DNA from: Hyphomicrobiales bacterium
GTDB taxonomy: Bacteria; Pseudomonadota; Alphaproteobacteria; Rhizobiales; Rhizobiaceae
Direction: 5' to 3'
Length of the DNA stretch: 64,000 bases
Assembly: GCA_900471525.1 (NCBI GenBank)
Contig: UCEZ01000019.1
Location: 124,001 to 188,000, forward strand
The notes under the pieces were generated by a model. It was not told the origin of the DNA. It did not search any database and saw nothing but the letters and a program-made list of their open reading frames with translations. Both the position numbers and the translations under genes were made by a program. Of this stretch, positions 27,707 to 36,254 are shown one piece after another; the stretch's first letter is position 1, and each line of letters opens with the position of its first letter.

Positions 27707-28594
27707 ATGTCCGAAACCCTTCTCGTCACCGGTGCTACCGGCAAGCTCGGCCGCCTCGTGCTCGACGAACTGCTCGCCTCCGGCAAGGTCTCGCCGGCCA
27801 ACATCATCGCCACCAGCCGCGATACGGAAAAGCTCGCCGACTATGCTGCCAAGGGCGTTCAGACACGGACTGCCAGCTTCGATGACCCCGCATCGCTCGA
27901 CGCTGCCTTTGCCGGTGCCGATCGCATCCTGATCATCTCCACCGACGCACTTGACGAGCCGGGCAAGCGCCTGCGCCAGCATCTCGCCGCTGTCGCCGCC
28001 GCTCAAAAAGCCGGCGCCAAGCATATCCTCTACACATCGATGCCGAACCCGGAAACGTCGGTCATCCCCTTCGCGCCAGATCATCTCGGCACCGAGAATG
28101 CAATCAAGGCAACCGGCATCGCCTACACCATCCTGCGCAACGGCTGGTACATGGAGAACCTGTTCTTGGCCCTGCCGCATGCCGTCGCCGAAGGCAAGTG
28201 GTACAGTGCATCCGGCGAGGGAAAGATCGCCCATATCGCAAGGGAAGACATCGCCAAGGCAACGGCAGCGGCCCTCGCTTCCGGTTCGACCGAAAGCGCG
28301 ACCTACACGCTGACCGGCGAGACGAAGCACACGGTTGACGAAATCGCCGTCACCGTATCGAAGATCACCGGCAAGCCGCTTGAAGTCGTGCATGTCACTG
28401 ACGAGCAACTCGCGGGCGGCCTCAAGGCAGCGGGTCTTCCGGACTTCTTCATCCCCGTTATCGTTTCCTTCGACACCAACACGCGCGAAGGCCATATCGC
28501 CATGGTCACCGGCGACGCAGCCACGCTTTCCGGAAAAAAGCTGACGACGCTCGAAGATTTCCTCAAAGCCAGCAAATCAGTATTGCTCGGCTGA
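27707..28594 (+). CDS. NmrA-like NAD(P)-binding reductase (QorB/YtfG-like), 295 aa
   Basis: Atypical short-chain reductase: LLVTGATGKLGRLVLDELLASG (cofactor loop), LIISTDALDEPGKRLRQHLAAVAAAQKAGAKHILYTSMPNP, NGWYMENLF. These match E. coli QorB, an NADPH:quinone oxidoreductase (286 aa). AAGGA lies seven bases before the ATG at 27707. Divergent HxlR regulator upstream and a strong terminator right after the stop suggest a single-gene unit. Confidence 0.88.
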   Translation: MSETLLVTGATGKLGRLVLDELLASGKVSPANIIATSRDTEKLADYAAKGVQTRTASFDDPASLDAAFAGADRILIISTDALDEPGKRLRQHLAAVAAAQKAGAKHILYTSMPNPETSVIPFAPDHLGTENAIKATGIAYTILRNGWYMENLFLALPHAVAEGKWYSASGEGKIAHIAREDIAKATAAALASGSTESATYTLTGETKHTVDEIAVTVSKITGKPLEVVHVTDEQLAGGLKAAGLPDFFIPVIVSFDTNTREGHIAMVTGDAATLSGKKLTTLEDFLKASKSVLLG

Positions 28595-28597
28595 GAC

Positions 28598-28631
28598 AAG
28601 AAAGGGCTCCGTGCGAACGGAGCCCTTTCTT
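28598..28631. terminator. Bidirectional terminator between the QorB-like gene and pdxJ
   Basis: A perfect 15-base-pair stem: AAGAAAGGGCTCCGT (28598-28612) and ACGGAGCCCTTTCTT (28617-28631), loop GCGA, with T-rich ends in both directions. It lies between two convergent stops. Confidence 0.9.
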
Positions 28632-28650
28632 AACAACTGAATGCCAGGCC

Positions 28651-29403
28651 TCAGATATCCTGGCCACAAGCGCGGCAGAAGCGACGGACAGTTTCAGCCA
28701 TGCCGTATTCGAGTGCATCCGCGGTCAGACCGTGACCGATCGAAACTTCGGCAAGGTTGGAAATCCGCGCTGCCAGCGCCGGCAGGTTGGCAACCGTCAG
28801 GTCGTGGCCGGCATTGACCTCAAGTCCGAGCTCGACCGCCAGATCGGCGGTCCGCCCCAACTCCTCCAGCAGAACCGCGCCACGCTCGGGATCGTCGTAG
28901 CAACCGCCATAGGGGCCGGTGTAAAGCTCGATCCGGTCGGCGCCTGTTTCCTTGGCGATCGTCAGTGCCTCGACATCTGGATCTCCGTCGGCAAACAGCG
29001 ACACCCGAAACCCGCCCTTCTTCAACCGTCCGACGACATTGCCGAGAAGATTGTGGTTCTTGCGGAAATCCCACCCATGGTCCGACGTCGCCTGTGCCGG
29101 ATCGTCGGGGACCAGCGTCACCTGCTCGGGCTGATGGCGCTCGACGAGCTCCAGGAACTCCTCGTTCGGAAACCCTTCCATATTGAATTCGGTCTGCGGG
29201 TAGAGATCGTCGATCAGCGCGCGGATCGGCGCCAGATCGGAAAAACGAATGTGCCGCTGATCAGGGCGCGGATGCACGGTCAGGCCACTGGCGCCTGCCT
29301 CCAGCGCAATTTGCCCCAGACCGGTCACCGACGGCCAGGGAACGTCGCGCCGGTTTCGCAGCATTGCGATCGCATTCAGGTTCACGGAGAGTTTCGCAGG
29401 CAT
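28651..29403 (-). CDS. pdxJ: Pyridoxine 5'-phosphate synthase, 250 aa
   Basis: Condenses 3-amino-1-hydroxyacetone phosphate with deoxyxylulose 5-phosphate to make pyridoxine 5'-phosphate, the last ring-closing step of the DXP-dependent vitamin B6 pathway. Motifs: [97 protein letters not shown]. The start [10 protein letters not shown] at 29403 gives the normal length; an in-frame ATG five codons upstream is possible. Alone on the minus strand. Confidence 0.97.
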   Translation of the reverse strand: MPAKLSVNLNAIAMLRNRRDVPWPSVTGLGQIALEAGASGLTVHPRPDQRHIRFSDLAPIRALIDDLYPQTEFNMEGFPNEEFLELVERHQPEQVTLVPDDPAQATSDHGWDFRKNHNLLGNVVGRLKKGGFRVSLFADGDPDVEALTIAKETGADRIELYTGPYGGCYDDPERGAVLLEELGRTADLAVELGLEVNAGHDLTVANLPALAARISNLAEVSIGHGLTADALEYGMAETVRRFCRACGQDI

Positions 29404-29775
29404 TTCAGCACTTTCCAAGGGATATCGCCGTCGTTACGGCGCCCTTTCTATCGGTTCCTCGACATCCCCGCAACAAATCGGCGGCGGCGAAAGCGTCCCC
29501 GTTACAATAATCCCTCAATCCATGTTCGGCGTTTATTTCAGACAAAACTCAAGTTTAATGGATGCAGCACCTGACAAACTGACAAAACTCCGGTTTAATA
29601 GAGACTCAAGTACAAGCCATACGCTCCCCAAAGGTGAGCGGCGGTGCTAGAACCCCATGAAACGACCCAAACCGGAACCGATGAACCCTCGTTTTTGCCT
29701 CGACACGACCAAATCGATGATCGCTTCCGATAGCGGAACGCGGGCGTTGATGGGGCTTTCGGGGAGAACACGTTG
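29404..29775. other. 372-base gap between divergent pdxJ and the wHTH-TM gene; two phased direct repeats
   Basis: No gene is seen. It holds the promoters of both divergent genes. At 29541-29562 and 29581-29602 there are two copies of a 22-base element, 19 of 22 identical, exactly 40 bases apart: GACAAAACTC, two variable bases, GTTTAAT, one variable base, GA. The first copy contains the palindrome AAACT-CA-AGTTT. The flanks are otherwise unremarkable. Confidence 0.6.
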
Positions 29776-30891
29776 ATGACACAGCGCGAGAGACCCGACG
29801 ATCAGACGATCCGCCAGTCTTTGGACGGCATTTTGTCGAGCGCACTTTTCTCCCGTTCCGAGCGTCTGCGCGCCTTCCTGAAATACGTCGTCGACAGAGA
29901 GATCGAGGGCACCGGCCATCAGTTGAAGGGCTACACGATCGGGATTGATGTCTTCGATCGGCCACAGGCATTCAATGCCGATAGCGATCCGCTGGTGCGC
30001 GTCCATGCCGGCAAGCTCCGAAAATTGCTGAGCGCCTATTACGCCGGTGAAGGCGCCTTGGATGAATGGCGAATCGATATCCCGAAGGGCACCTATGTGC
30101 CCGAATACCGGCGCCAGCATATCTCGCCTTCGGCAACGGCAAAAGCGGAGCAGGCACCGGTACAGCCACGCCGCGCCGGGAACACGCGCTTCTCCTGGCT
30201 GCCTGCTCCACTGTCATCACCCCTGGCCCTGCTGTCCGCCCTGCCGCTTCTGATATTCATTCCACTGTCGTCGCCGGCCATGAGCGTCAACATCCCCACG
30301 CAATCCCGCCTCCACGGTGCGGTATTGGAACGCAAGTTTGCCAACGACCTGCCAAGAATAACGGTCCGCTCGCAATGGCCCGGCAACGGAAATGCGGCGC
30401 GCTTTGCCGATGCTCTTCGCAACGCCGCCTCGCATTATCGCACGGTCGCGGCCGTGCCCGCCTCGGCGCTCTGGCAATCGCCCTCAACGGCGGCAGCCGA
30501 CCCGTTGGCTTTCACCATTTCCGTTTTGCAGCAGAAATCGCCGACAGGTCTTCGCGTTCTGATCACCAACGACGCCTCGTCAGACACAGTCCATGATGTC
30601 TTCATCGACAGCGAACATTTGGCCGATGAGGCGGATATCCTTTACGAGAGCCTCGCGCTCGCAGCCAAGATGCTATCCGCGGACGGCCATATCTTCCGTT
30701 ACGCCAGCGCAGCCGAGATCGATAGCCCGCTGATGAAATGTATGGTGCTGACAGACACCTACCGCCACCAGCAGACGCGGGAAACCTTCCAGGACGCCAA
30801 ATCCTGCCAGGAAAAACTCTCGGCCGATCACAGACGGAAGCTGAAATTCGCCATCAGCGCCGGCGCCCTGCCTTCAACGCTTATTCGGTAA
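29776..30891 (+). CDS. Membrane-anchored protein with N-terminal winged-helix-like domain, 371 aa
   Basis: Residues about 10-115 (IRQSLDGILSSALFSRSERLRAFLKYVVDREIEGTGHQLKGYTIGIDVFDRP ... VHAGKLRKLLSAYYAGEG) match the regulatory N-terminal domain found in rhizobial adenylate-cyclase-like and TolB-like membrane proteins. A short basic linker is followed by one membrane helix at about 148-170 (LSSPLALLSALPLLIFIPLSS), then a roughly 200-residue, probably periplasmic part of no recognised family. ATG at 29776 has GGGGAGA upstream. This would be a ToxR-like topology (inference). Confidence 0.75.
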   Translation: MTQRERPDDQTIRQSLDGILSSALFSRSERLRAFLKYVVDREIEGTGHQLKGYTIGIDVFDRPQAFNADSDPLVRVHAGKLRKLLSAYYAGEGALDEWRIDIPKGTYVPEYRRQHISPSATAKAEQAPVQPRRAGNTRFSWLPAPLSSPLALLSALPLLIFIPLSSPAMSVNIPTQSRLHGAVLERKFANDLPRITVRSQWPGNGNAARFADALRNAASHYRTVAAVPASALWQSPSTAAADPLAFTISVLQQKSPTGLRVLITNDASSDTVHDVFIDSEHLADEADILYESLALAAKMLSADGHIFRYASAAEIDSPLMKCMVLTDTYRHQQTRETFQDAKSCQEKLSADHRRKLKFAISAGALPSTLIR

Positions 30892-31244
30892 GCGGATTCG
30901 GCTACTGTGGCGAAAAGAACCAAAACTGCAATAAATCGCCTTTAAAACTTATATTTCGCGGCGTAAAGATTGCAAAACCGCTCAAAATCCTCGGCTTTTA
31001 TCCCTAATCTTACTAACTATTCATCTTCACGCCCCGCGTGTATCCTGACTGTGTAAGTGGGGAAATGGCCTGGCCGCTCATTAGGCAAGCACAGTGGTAT
31101 CGAGTATCCATCCCATCCGGGTGGCGTGCATGACATCGAGGGGCAGCCCAAGGAGACGGCCGTCGCGTCTTGGTGCGCAGCAGGCAGATTGCCGTCTCCA
31201 GGACATTTCTCTCGCCGGTTGACCAGCGAGGGCTATTTCACAGC
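30892..31244. other. 353-base gap upstream of the MerR-type gene
   Basis: No convincing gene is seen; short open frames here lack ribosome sites and coding character. The left half is AT-rich and may hold the promoter. GGAGACGGC (31152-31160) and GCCGTCTCC (31191-31199) are a perfect inverted pair 30 bases apart. Confidence 0.5.
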
Positions 31245-31925
31245 ATGCCAGAACAGACAAAGACATTTCTCTCTGCACCGGGCAGTCGAATAGCGTCCGG
31301 TTTTCTGCCGCATCTGCCTTTGCCGGGAACCATTCCCGACAACCATGTCGCCATCGCCGATATGGCGGATGCCTTCGGCGTCACGCACCGCACCTTGCAT
31401 TTCTACGAGGAAAAGGGGCTTCTTTCCGCCGAAAGAATGGGTCCGATGCGGGTCTACGGACTTGAAGACATCCGGCGAATGACCGTCATCAATGCCTGTC
31501 GCGAGATCGACATGCCGATCGCCGCCATCCAGGATCTGATGGTGGCGCTCGGAAACTCGGCCAGCCAGGAAGACGCGGCACAAATCTTCCGGGATGCGCT
31601 GCAGGCCCGCAAGCGCGAACTCGCTGCCCAGCAGTCGATCCTGCGGCGCCAGATGCAGCGGATCAGCGAATTGCTGGAATCGGCTGCCGATGGCGATACG
31701 TCGCAGCGCACTGCCTTGCCGCCCATCCACCTTTCACCGATCGAGACGAAGTGCCTCGCCTTCATGGCCGAAGGCTATCCGGCAAACCGGATCGCCACGA
31801 TGATGGACATGGACCTGACCGCGGTGCTGACACTCGAATCCGATATCATCCGCAAGTTCAACGGCCACAATCGCTTCCAGGCGGTCGCGAAAGCCGTGCT
31901 GATGGGCTTTGTTTCGGCCGAGTAG
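31245..31925 (+). CDS. MerR family regulator with LuxR-like C-terminal helix-turn-helix, 226 aa
   Basis: Residues about 35-75 are a MerR winged helix (AIADMADAFGVTHRTLHFYEEKGLLSAERMGPMRVYGLEDIRRMTVI), followed by a coiled dimer helix (QARKRELAAQQSILRRQMQRISELLESA). Unusually, the last 60 residues (HLSPIETKCLAFMAEGYPANRIATMMDMDLTAVLTLESDIIRKFNGHNRFQAVAKAVLMG) look like a LuxR/GerE DNA-binding domain. No metal-binding cysteines of the classic MerR effector region are seen. Start at 31245 is the only ATG before the first domain with sensible spacing, but the ribosome site is weak. Confidence 0.78.
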   Translation: MPEQTKTFLSAPGSRIASGFLPHLPLPGTIPDNHVAIADMADAFGVTHRTLHFYEEKGLLSAERMGPMRVYGLEDIRRMTVINACREIDMPIAAIQDLMVALGNSASQEDAAQIFRDALQARKRELAAQQSILRRQMQRISELLESAADGDTSQRTALPPIHLSPIETKCLAFMAEGYPANRIATMMDMDLTAVLTLESDIIRKFNGHNRFQAVAKAVLMGFVSAE

Positions 31926-31928
31926 CAG

Positions 31929-33059
31929 CTATCGCACGATCGTCAGCGTTTCGGCGGCGCGGGTGATCGCGGTATAGAGCCAGCGTTCGCGGGTGTCACG
32001 AAACGCCCAGCTCTCGTCGAACAGAACGACATCGTTCCACTGCGAGCCTTGGGCCTTATGCACCGTCAGCGCATAGCCGTAATCGAACTCGTCATAGCGC
32101 TTGCGCGTCGACCACGGAATTTCACCCTCGACATCCTCGAAGGCGGTTTTCAGGAGCTTGATCTTGGCAGCCCCCCGGTCCATGTCGTCGTCTTCCGGAC
32201 GGATCATCAGGTTGATGCCCGGTTTCACCGTCTCCTTGGACGAGGTCATCACCTGCCAGAGCGAGCCGTTGAGCAGCCCCTTGGCCGGATCGTTGCGCAG
32301 GCAGACAAGCTTGTCACCTGATTGCGGATATTCGGTCGTAAATCCCTTCAACTCACGCAGGCGCATATTGTAGCGCCGGCGCGTCTTGTTGGTGCCGACC
32401 AGCACCTGATCCGCGTCGAGCACCAGGCTCTGTGTCACTTCGTTCTTCGAGATGACCCTGGCCGTCGAGCCGTAGTCGCCATGCATGATCTCCTTGCCTT
32501 CGCGCACGTGCATGGCAAGCTGGATGATCGGATTATCGCGCGCCTGCCGGTGAATGTCCGTCAGCAGGTAGTCCGGTTCCTCATTGGTGAAGTAGCCGCC
32601 ACCGGAAACCGGCGGAAGCTGGCCGGGATCACCGAGCACCAGGATCGGCGTTCCGAAACTCATCAGATCCTTACCCAGTGCTTCATCGACCATCGAGCAT
32701 TCGTCGATGATGATCAGCGCCGCCTTGGCAACGGGCGACTGCCTGTTGATGGAAAACATCGGTGCGATCGAGGTCTTGCCGGTCTCTTCGTCTGAAACCT
32801 CTTCCTCGCCACGCGGTCGGTAGATCAGCGAGTGGATCGTCCTGGCGTTGGTCGCTCCCTTGGAACGCAGGACCTGCGCCGCCTTGCCGGTGAAGGCGGC
32901 AAACAGAACCTCTCCATCGACGTTCTCGGCAAAGTGACGCGCAAGCGTCGTCTTGCCGGTTCCAGCATAGCCGAACAGCCGGAAAAGCGGCGAGCGCCCT
33001 TCCTTCAGCCAGCGCGACACGGCCTTGAGGGCCTCATCCTGTTGCGGTGCGAATTCCAT
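31929..33059 (-). CDS. RecD-like ATP-dependent DNA helicase, 376 aa
   Basis: Superfamily 1 helicase. Q motif FAPQQDEALKAV, Walker A FGYAGTGKTTLARHF (about 28-42), Walker B LIIIDECSMVD, motif III LVLGDPGQLPPV, motif V/VI YALTVHKAQGSQWNDVVLFDES and WLYTAITRAAETLTIV (UvrD_C_2). It is the short RecD2-like form without an N-terminal extension; no RecBC partners nearby. ATG at 33059 is the start; a longer frame to 33185 has no ribosome site. Confidence 0.92.
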   Translation of the reverse strand: MEFAPQQDEALKAVSRWLKEGRSPLFRLFGYAGTGKTTLARHFAENVDGEVLFAAFTGKAAQVLRSKGATNARTIHSLIYRPRGEEEVSDEETGKTSIAPMFSINRQSPVAKAALIIIDECSMVDEALGKDLMSFGTPILVLGDPGQLPPVSGGGYFTNEEPDYLLTDIHRQARDNPIIQLAMHVREGKEIMHGDYGSTARVISKNEVTQSLVLDADQVLVGTNKTRRRYNMRLRELKGFTTEYPQSGDKLVCLRNDPAKGLLNGSLWQVMTSSKETVKPGINLMIRPEDDDMDRGAAKIKLLKTAFEDVEGEIPWSTRKRYDEFDYGYALTVHKAQGSQWNDVVLFDESWAFRDTRERWLYTAITRAAETLTIVR

Positions 33060-33111
33060 CTTTGTTCTATTGCCCGATTCGCGCGGACATGTCGCGCTTG
33101 GTGCAGCGGCA

Positions 33112-33148
33112 CGAGGTTCGTGGCAGTCTCGCCCGCCTCGTTTTTTTT
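33112..33148 (+). terminator. Terminator-like hairpin in the leader of the AbrB-family gene
   Basis: CGAGG (33112-33116) pairs with CCTCG (33136-33140), with an inner GGC/GCC pair, and eight T residues follow (33141-33148). It lies 65 bases before the start at 33213 and points into that gene, so it would end transcription early if the promoter lies upstream. Confidence 0.5.
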
Positions 33149-33212
33149 GCTCCGAACCGCCGCCGACCGCAAGAAACCGCCACACGGAATGCGTATCGCG
33201 GGGTTGATACCC

Positions 33213-34379
33213 ATGATAAAACGCCTTCCGCTCCGCCTCCCAAGCGCTGCCTCACTTTTGCAATCCGAAAGTACCGATGTGACGCCTGATCCTTCCGAAG
33301 ACCCGTCCGCTCCCGTGGCATCGGGCATCGGCCGCTGGAATATCGCATTTCAATGGGGCTTCCTGCTCCTGCTCTCGGCGGCGCTTGCGGCCGGCCTTGA
33401 ACTCACCGGCATTCCCGCAGCCCTTTTGATGGGACCGATGGTGGCGGGTGCCGTCGTCGGCATGAATGGCGGCACCATCCGTCTGCCACGCCCAGCCTTT
33501 CTCTGTGCCCAGGCACTGATCGGCACGATGATCGCCGAAACCATCAGTCCTGGCATTCTCGTGACCTTCTTCGGCAACTGGCCGCTCTTCCTGGCAATTG
33601 TGCTCTCAGTCATCGCCATGAGCACGCTTAGCGGCTTCGTCATGAGCAAGCTCAACATCCTGCCCGGCACGACAGCGATCTGGGGTTCCTCGGCAGGAGC
33701 CGCCACCTCGATGCTGGTCATGGCCGACGCCTATGGCGCCGATGTCCGTCTGGTCGCGTTCATGCAATATCTGCGCGTCGTCTTCGTGGCTGCGGCGGCC
33801 TCGCTCGTTGCGCGCTATTGGGCCGGTATCGACGGACCGGGACCCGAAATTGTCTGGTTCGGCCCGATCCAGCTTATCCCCTTCCTTGAAACGCTTGCTG
33901 TCGCCATTGTCGGCGGCTGTCTCGGCAAGTGGCTGCGCATACCGGCTGGCGTGTTTCTCCTGCCGTTCCTGCTGGGATCCCTGCTCAGCGTCACCGGCGT
34001 GCTCACAATCGAGATTCCCGAGTGGCTGCTGGCGATCAGCTACGCCTTGCTCGGCTGGAACATCGGCCTCGGCTTCACCCGCCCGATCCTTGCGCATGCC
34101 CGCCGCGCATTGCTGCCGACAATCGTTTCCATTCTGGTGTTGATGAGCTTTTCAGGTCTGCTTGCCTACATCCTCGTCAGGGCGGTCGGCATTGATCCGC
34201 TGACGGCCTATCTCGCCACCAGCCCTGGCGGTATGGACTCGATCGCCATCATTGCCGCCTCCAGCAATGTCGACGTGCCCTTTGTCATGGCGCTGCAAAC
34301 GGCTCGGCTACTCATGGTCATGGCCGTCGGCCCGTCGCTCGCCCGCTTCGTCGCGTCTCGCGCGAAACCTCCCCGATAA
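33213..34379 (+). CDS. AbrB-family (PF05145, 'ammonia monooxygenase'-named) membrane protein, 388 aa
   Basis: Integral membrane protein with about ten helices in two repeated halves. Typical motifs: AALLMGPMVAGAVVGMNGG, CAQALIGTMIAETI, PGTTAIWGSSAGAATSMLVMADAYGADVRLVAFMQYLRV and, in the second half, YLATSPGGMDSIAIIAASSNVDVPFVMALQTARLL. Despite old names it is not a monooxygenase; the family is of unknown transport or regulatory function. ATG at 33213 is used; an ATG at 33189 is possible. Confidence 0.85.
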   Translation: MIKRLPLRLPSAASLLQSESTDVTPDPSEDPSAPVASGIGRWNIAFQWGFLLLLSAALAAGLELTGIPAALLMGPMVAGAVVGMNGGTIRLPRPAFLCAQALIGTMIAETISPGILVTFFGNWPLFLAIVLSVIAMSTLSGFVMSKLNILPGTTAIWGSSAGAATSMLVMADAYGADVRLVAFMQYLRVVFVAAAASLVARYWAGIDGPGPEIVWFGPIQLIPFLETLAVAIVGGCLGKWLRIPAGVFLLPFLLGSLLSVTGVLTIEIPEWLLAISYALLGWNIGLGFTRPILAHARRALLPTIVSILVLMSFSGLLAYILVRAVGIDPLTAYLATSPGGMDSIAIIAASSNVDVPFVMALQTARLLMVMAVGPSLARFVASRAKPPR

Positions 34380-34394
34380 GTTTTCCCGGATTGC

Positions 34395-34426
34395 GGGGAA
34401 TAAGAAGGGGTCCTGATGTGTCTTAT
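34395..34426 (+). promoter_or_regulatory. Candidate ECF-type promoter of the sigma factor operon
   Basis: GGGGAATAA (34395-34403), a 16-base spacer, then GTCTTAT (34420-34426), about 57 bases upstream of the first gene of the operon. The GGAATAA/GTCTT pair resembles autoregulated ECF promoters; it does not resemble a sigma-70 site. A GAACCG/CGGTTC inverted repeat follows. Confidence 0.35.
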
Positions 34427-34482
34427 GTTCGAACCGGCTGTAACGGCGGTTCGTTCGGAAAACTCGAGAGAGGACACCTCCA

Positions 34483-34857
34483 ATGAGACTTCTGCCGCTC
34501 GTAACAGCATTCTCTGTGCTATCAGCCGCCGCCGCCTTCGCCGCCCCGGCGGTCCAGACCATCGAAACCGACAAGGGCAAGGTGATCGCCGCGGAAAACG
34601 GCATGACGCTCTATACCTACAAGAAGGATGAAAAGGGCGAATCCTACTGCTATGATAAATGCGCTACCAACTGGCCGCCCTACCTGGCTGAAGGCTCCGC
34701 CGCAGCCGACGGTGACTATACCCTGGTCGAGCGCAAGGATGGCAAGAAGCAATGGGCTCTGAAGGGCATGCCGCTCTACTTTTGGGTCAAGGACGCCAAG
34801 AAGGGCGACGCTACCGGTGACGGCGTAGGAAAGGTCTGGGATGCCGCGCGCCCCTGA
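34483..34857 (+). CDS. PF03640 (COG4315) secreted repeat protein, 124 aa
   Basis: A small periplasmic protein. Signal peptide MRLLPLVTAFSVLSAAAAFA, then two repeats of the family: GMTLYTYKKDEKGESYCYDKCATNWPPYLA and GMPLYFWVKDAKKGDATGDGVGKVWDAARP. Two cysteines (CYDKC) could form a disulfide or bind metal. It is the first gene of an operon with an ECF sigma factor that overlaps its last 17 bases, so it is a likely member of that sigma factor's regulon. No Cys follows the signal peptide, so it is not a lipoprotein here. Confidence 0.9.
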   Translation: MRLLPLVTAFSVLSAAAAFAAPAVQTIETDKGKVIAAENGMTLYTYKKDEKGESYCYDKCATNWPPYLAEGSAAADGDYTLVERKDGKKQWALKGMPLYFWVKDAKKGDATGDGVGKVWDAARP

Positions 34858-35395
34858 TCAGGAATCTCGTGCGAAGGGGGAACGTCCCCCTTCCGCAGAG
34901 ACGTTCGAAAACCAGATCCTGTCGCTGGTGCCGTCGCTGCGGCGCTATTCTCGCAGCCTTGCCAGATCCGACAGCGATGGCGAAGACCTTTTGCAGGATT
35001 GCGTCGAGAAGGTGCTTGTTCGCCGCGACCAGTGGCGCGGTGTCAACCTGCGCGCCTGGGTCTTCACGATCATGACCAATCTGTACCGCGACCGGCACCG
35101 CCGCGTCAGCCAGCATCCGTCGGTCGAACTGAACGAAACGCTGGGCTTGACGGCGGAAGACGTGTCGGGCGACCCCTTGGAAAAAACCAGGCTCCAACAG
35201 GCGCTGAATGCGCTCAGCCCGGACCATCGTTCGGTGCTCATGCTCGTCGTTGTCGAGGGTTACGGCTATCAGGATGTCGCAAACATGCTGGCGATCCCGA
35301 TCGGGACCGTCATGTCGCGCCTGTCGCGCGCGCGTCGGCAGATGGCCATGCAGCTCGCGCAGAACAACATCGTTTCGCTCCGGAGACCAAAATGA
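34841..35395 (+). CDS. ECF-type RNA polymerase sigma factor, 184 aa
   Basis: Extracytoplasmic-function sigma factor. Region 2: LVPSLRRYSRSLARSDSDGEDLLQDCVEKVLVRRDQWRGVNLRAWVFTIMTNLYRDRHRR; region 4: LQQALNALSPDHRSVLMLVVVEGYGYQDVANMLAIPIGTVMSRLSRARRQM. It overlaps the PF03640 gene at its start and the anti-sigma gene by ATGA at its end, so the three are translationally coupled. Which stress it answers cannot be read here. Confidence 0.95.
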   Translation: MPRAPDQESRAKGERPPSAETFENQILSLVPSLRRYSRSLARSDSDGEDLLQDCVEKVLVRRDQWRGVNLRAWVFTIMTNLYRDRHRRVSQHPSVELNETLGLTAEDVSGDPLEKTRLQQALNALSPDHRSVLMLVVVEGYGYQDVANMLAIPIGTVMSRLSRARRQMAMQLAQNNIVSLRRPK

Positions 35396-36186
35396 CAGAC
35401 GGCCACAACACGGTCACCGAAACCGACCTGCACGCCTTCGTCGATGGGTTTCTCGACGACGGGCGCAGACAAGAGGTCGAACTCTGGCTGAAAGACCACC
35501 CGGAAGAAGCGGACGAGATCCTGCAATGGCAGGCACAGGCAGCGGAGCTGAGGACGGCGTTTTCGAACTATGCCCGGCCGAGCGAAAACGACGGCATGTT
35601 GTTAAACGCTGCAAGTCCGGCCAGGACATCATCGATACTTTGGCGGAAGTCCGCCCTCATTGCCGCATCGTTGATGCTTTTCCTGTCGGGTGCGGCCGCG
35701 GGCGTCTATGGTGAACGGCTGATCAGCAAACCTGTGCCCATCGAAAACACAGCCGCGCTCGAAAGCCTGCCAGGTCAATCCAAGACGGCATTCCTCGTCT
35801 ATGCCAGCGAAAAGCGCCATCCGGTCGAGGTCGGCGCGGATCAGGAGGAACATCTGGTCACCTGGCTCGGCAAGCGCCTCGACTACAAGCTTGTCGCGCC
35901 CGATCTGAAAGGCTTGGGGTTTTCTCTCGTCGGCGGCAGGCTCCTGCCCGTCAACGGCAAGGCTGGCGCCATGCTGATGTACCAGGACACAGCCGGGCAA
36001 AGACTGACCGTGCTTCTCGGGAAAAACCCTGAAAACGGCGAAACCAGCTTCCGTTTCGAATCCGCAGGCGCGCTGGAAACCTTCTACTGGATCGACGGGG
36101 CGATCGGCTACGCGGTCACCGGCGAAGTCAGCCGCGCAAAACTGCAGGAGATCGCCGAGGAATGCTATCGGCAGTTCGAAACCTGA
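35392..36186 (+). CDS. Membrane anti-sigma factor (RskA/ChrR-like topology), 264 aa
   Basis: It begins with a zinc-finger-like anti-sigma N-terminus without the classic HxxxCxxC (TETDLHAFVDGFLDDGRRQEVELWLKDHPEEADEILQWQAQAAELRTAF), has one membrane helix at about 84-104 (ALIASLMLFLSGAAAGVYGE), and a periplasmic C-terminal domain of about 160 residues. ATG at 35392 overlaps the sigma factor stop by ATGA. It should hold the sigma factor inactive at the membrane; inference from position and topology. Confidence 0.9.
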   Translation: MTDGHNTVTETDLHAFVDGFLDDGRRQEVELWLKDHPEEADEILQWQAQAAELRTAFSNYARPSENDGMLLNAASPARTSSILWRKSALIAASLMLFLSGAAAGVYGERLISKPVPIENTAALESLPGQSKTAFLVYASEKRHPVEVGADQEEHLVTWLGKRLDYKLVAPDLKGLGFSLVGGRLLPVNGKAGAMLMYQDTAGQRLTVLLGKNPENGETSFRFESAGALETFYWIDGAIGYAVTGEVSRAKLQEIAEECYRQFET

Positions 36187-36207
36187 CGCACGGTCAAGGA
36201 AAAGGTC

Positions 36208-36235
36208 AGGGCAGGATGCGAAAGCACCCTGCCCT
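36208..36235. terminator. Terminator hairpin between anti-sigma and AHSA1 genes
   Basis: AGGGCAGG (36208-36215) pairs with CCTGCCCT (36228-36235), with an inner TGC-GAAA-GCA stem closed by a GNRA loop. It lies between two convergent stops; T-runs are weak on both sides. Confidence 0.6.
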
Positions 36236-36254
36236 CATCAGTTGTTCGCGATGC

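Noticed and set aside
31057-31293. 78-codon frame upstream of the MerR-type gene
   Set aside because: No ribosome site and no family; it overlaps the start of the MerR frame.
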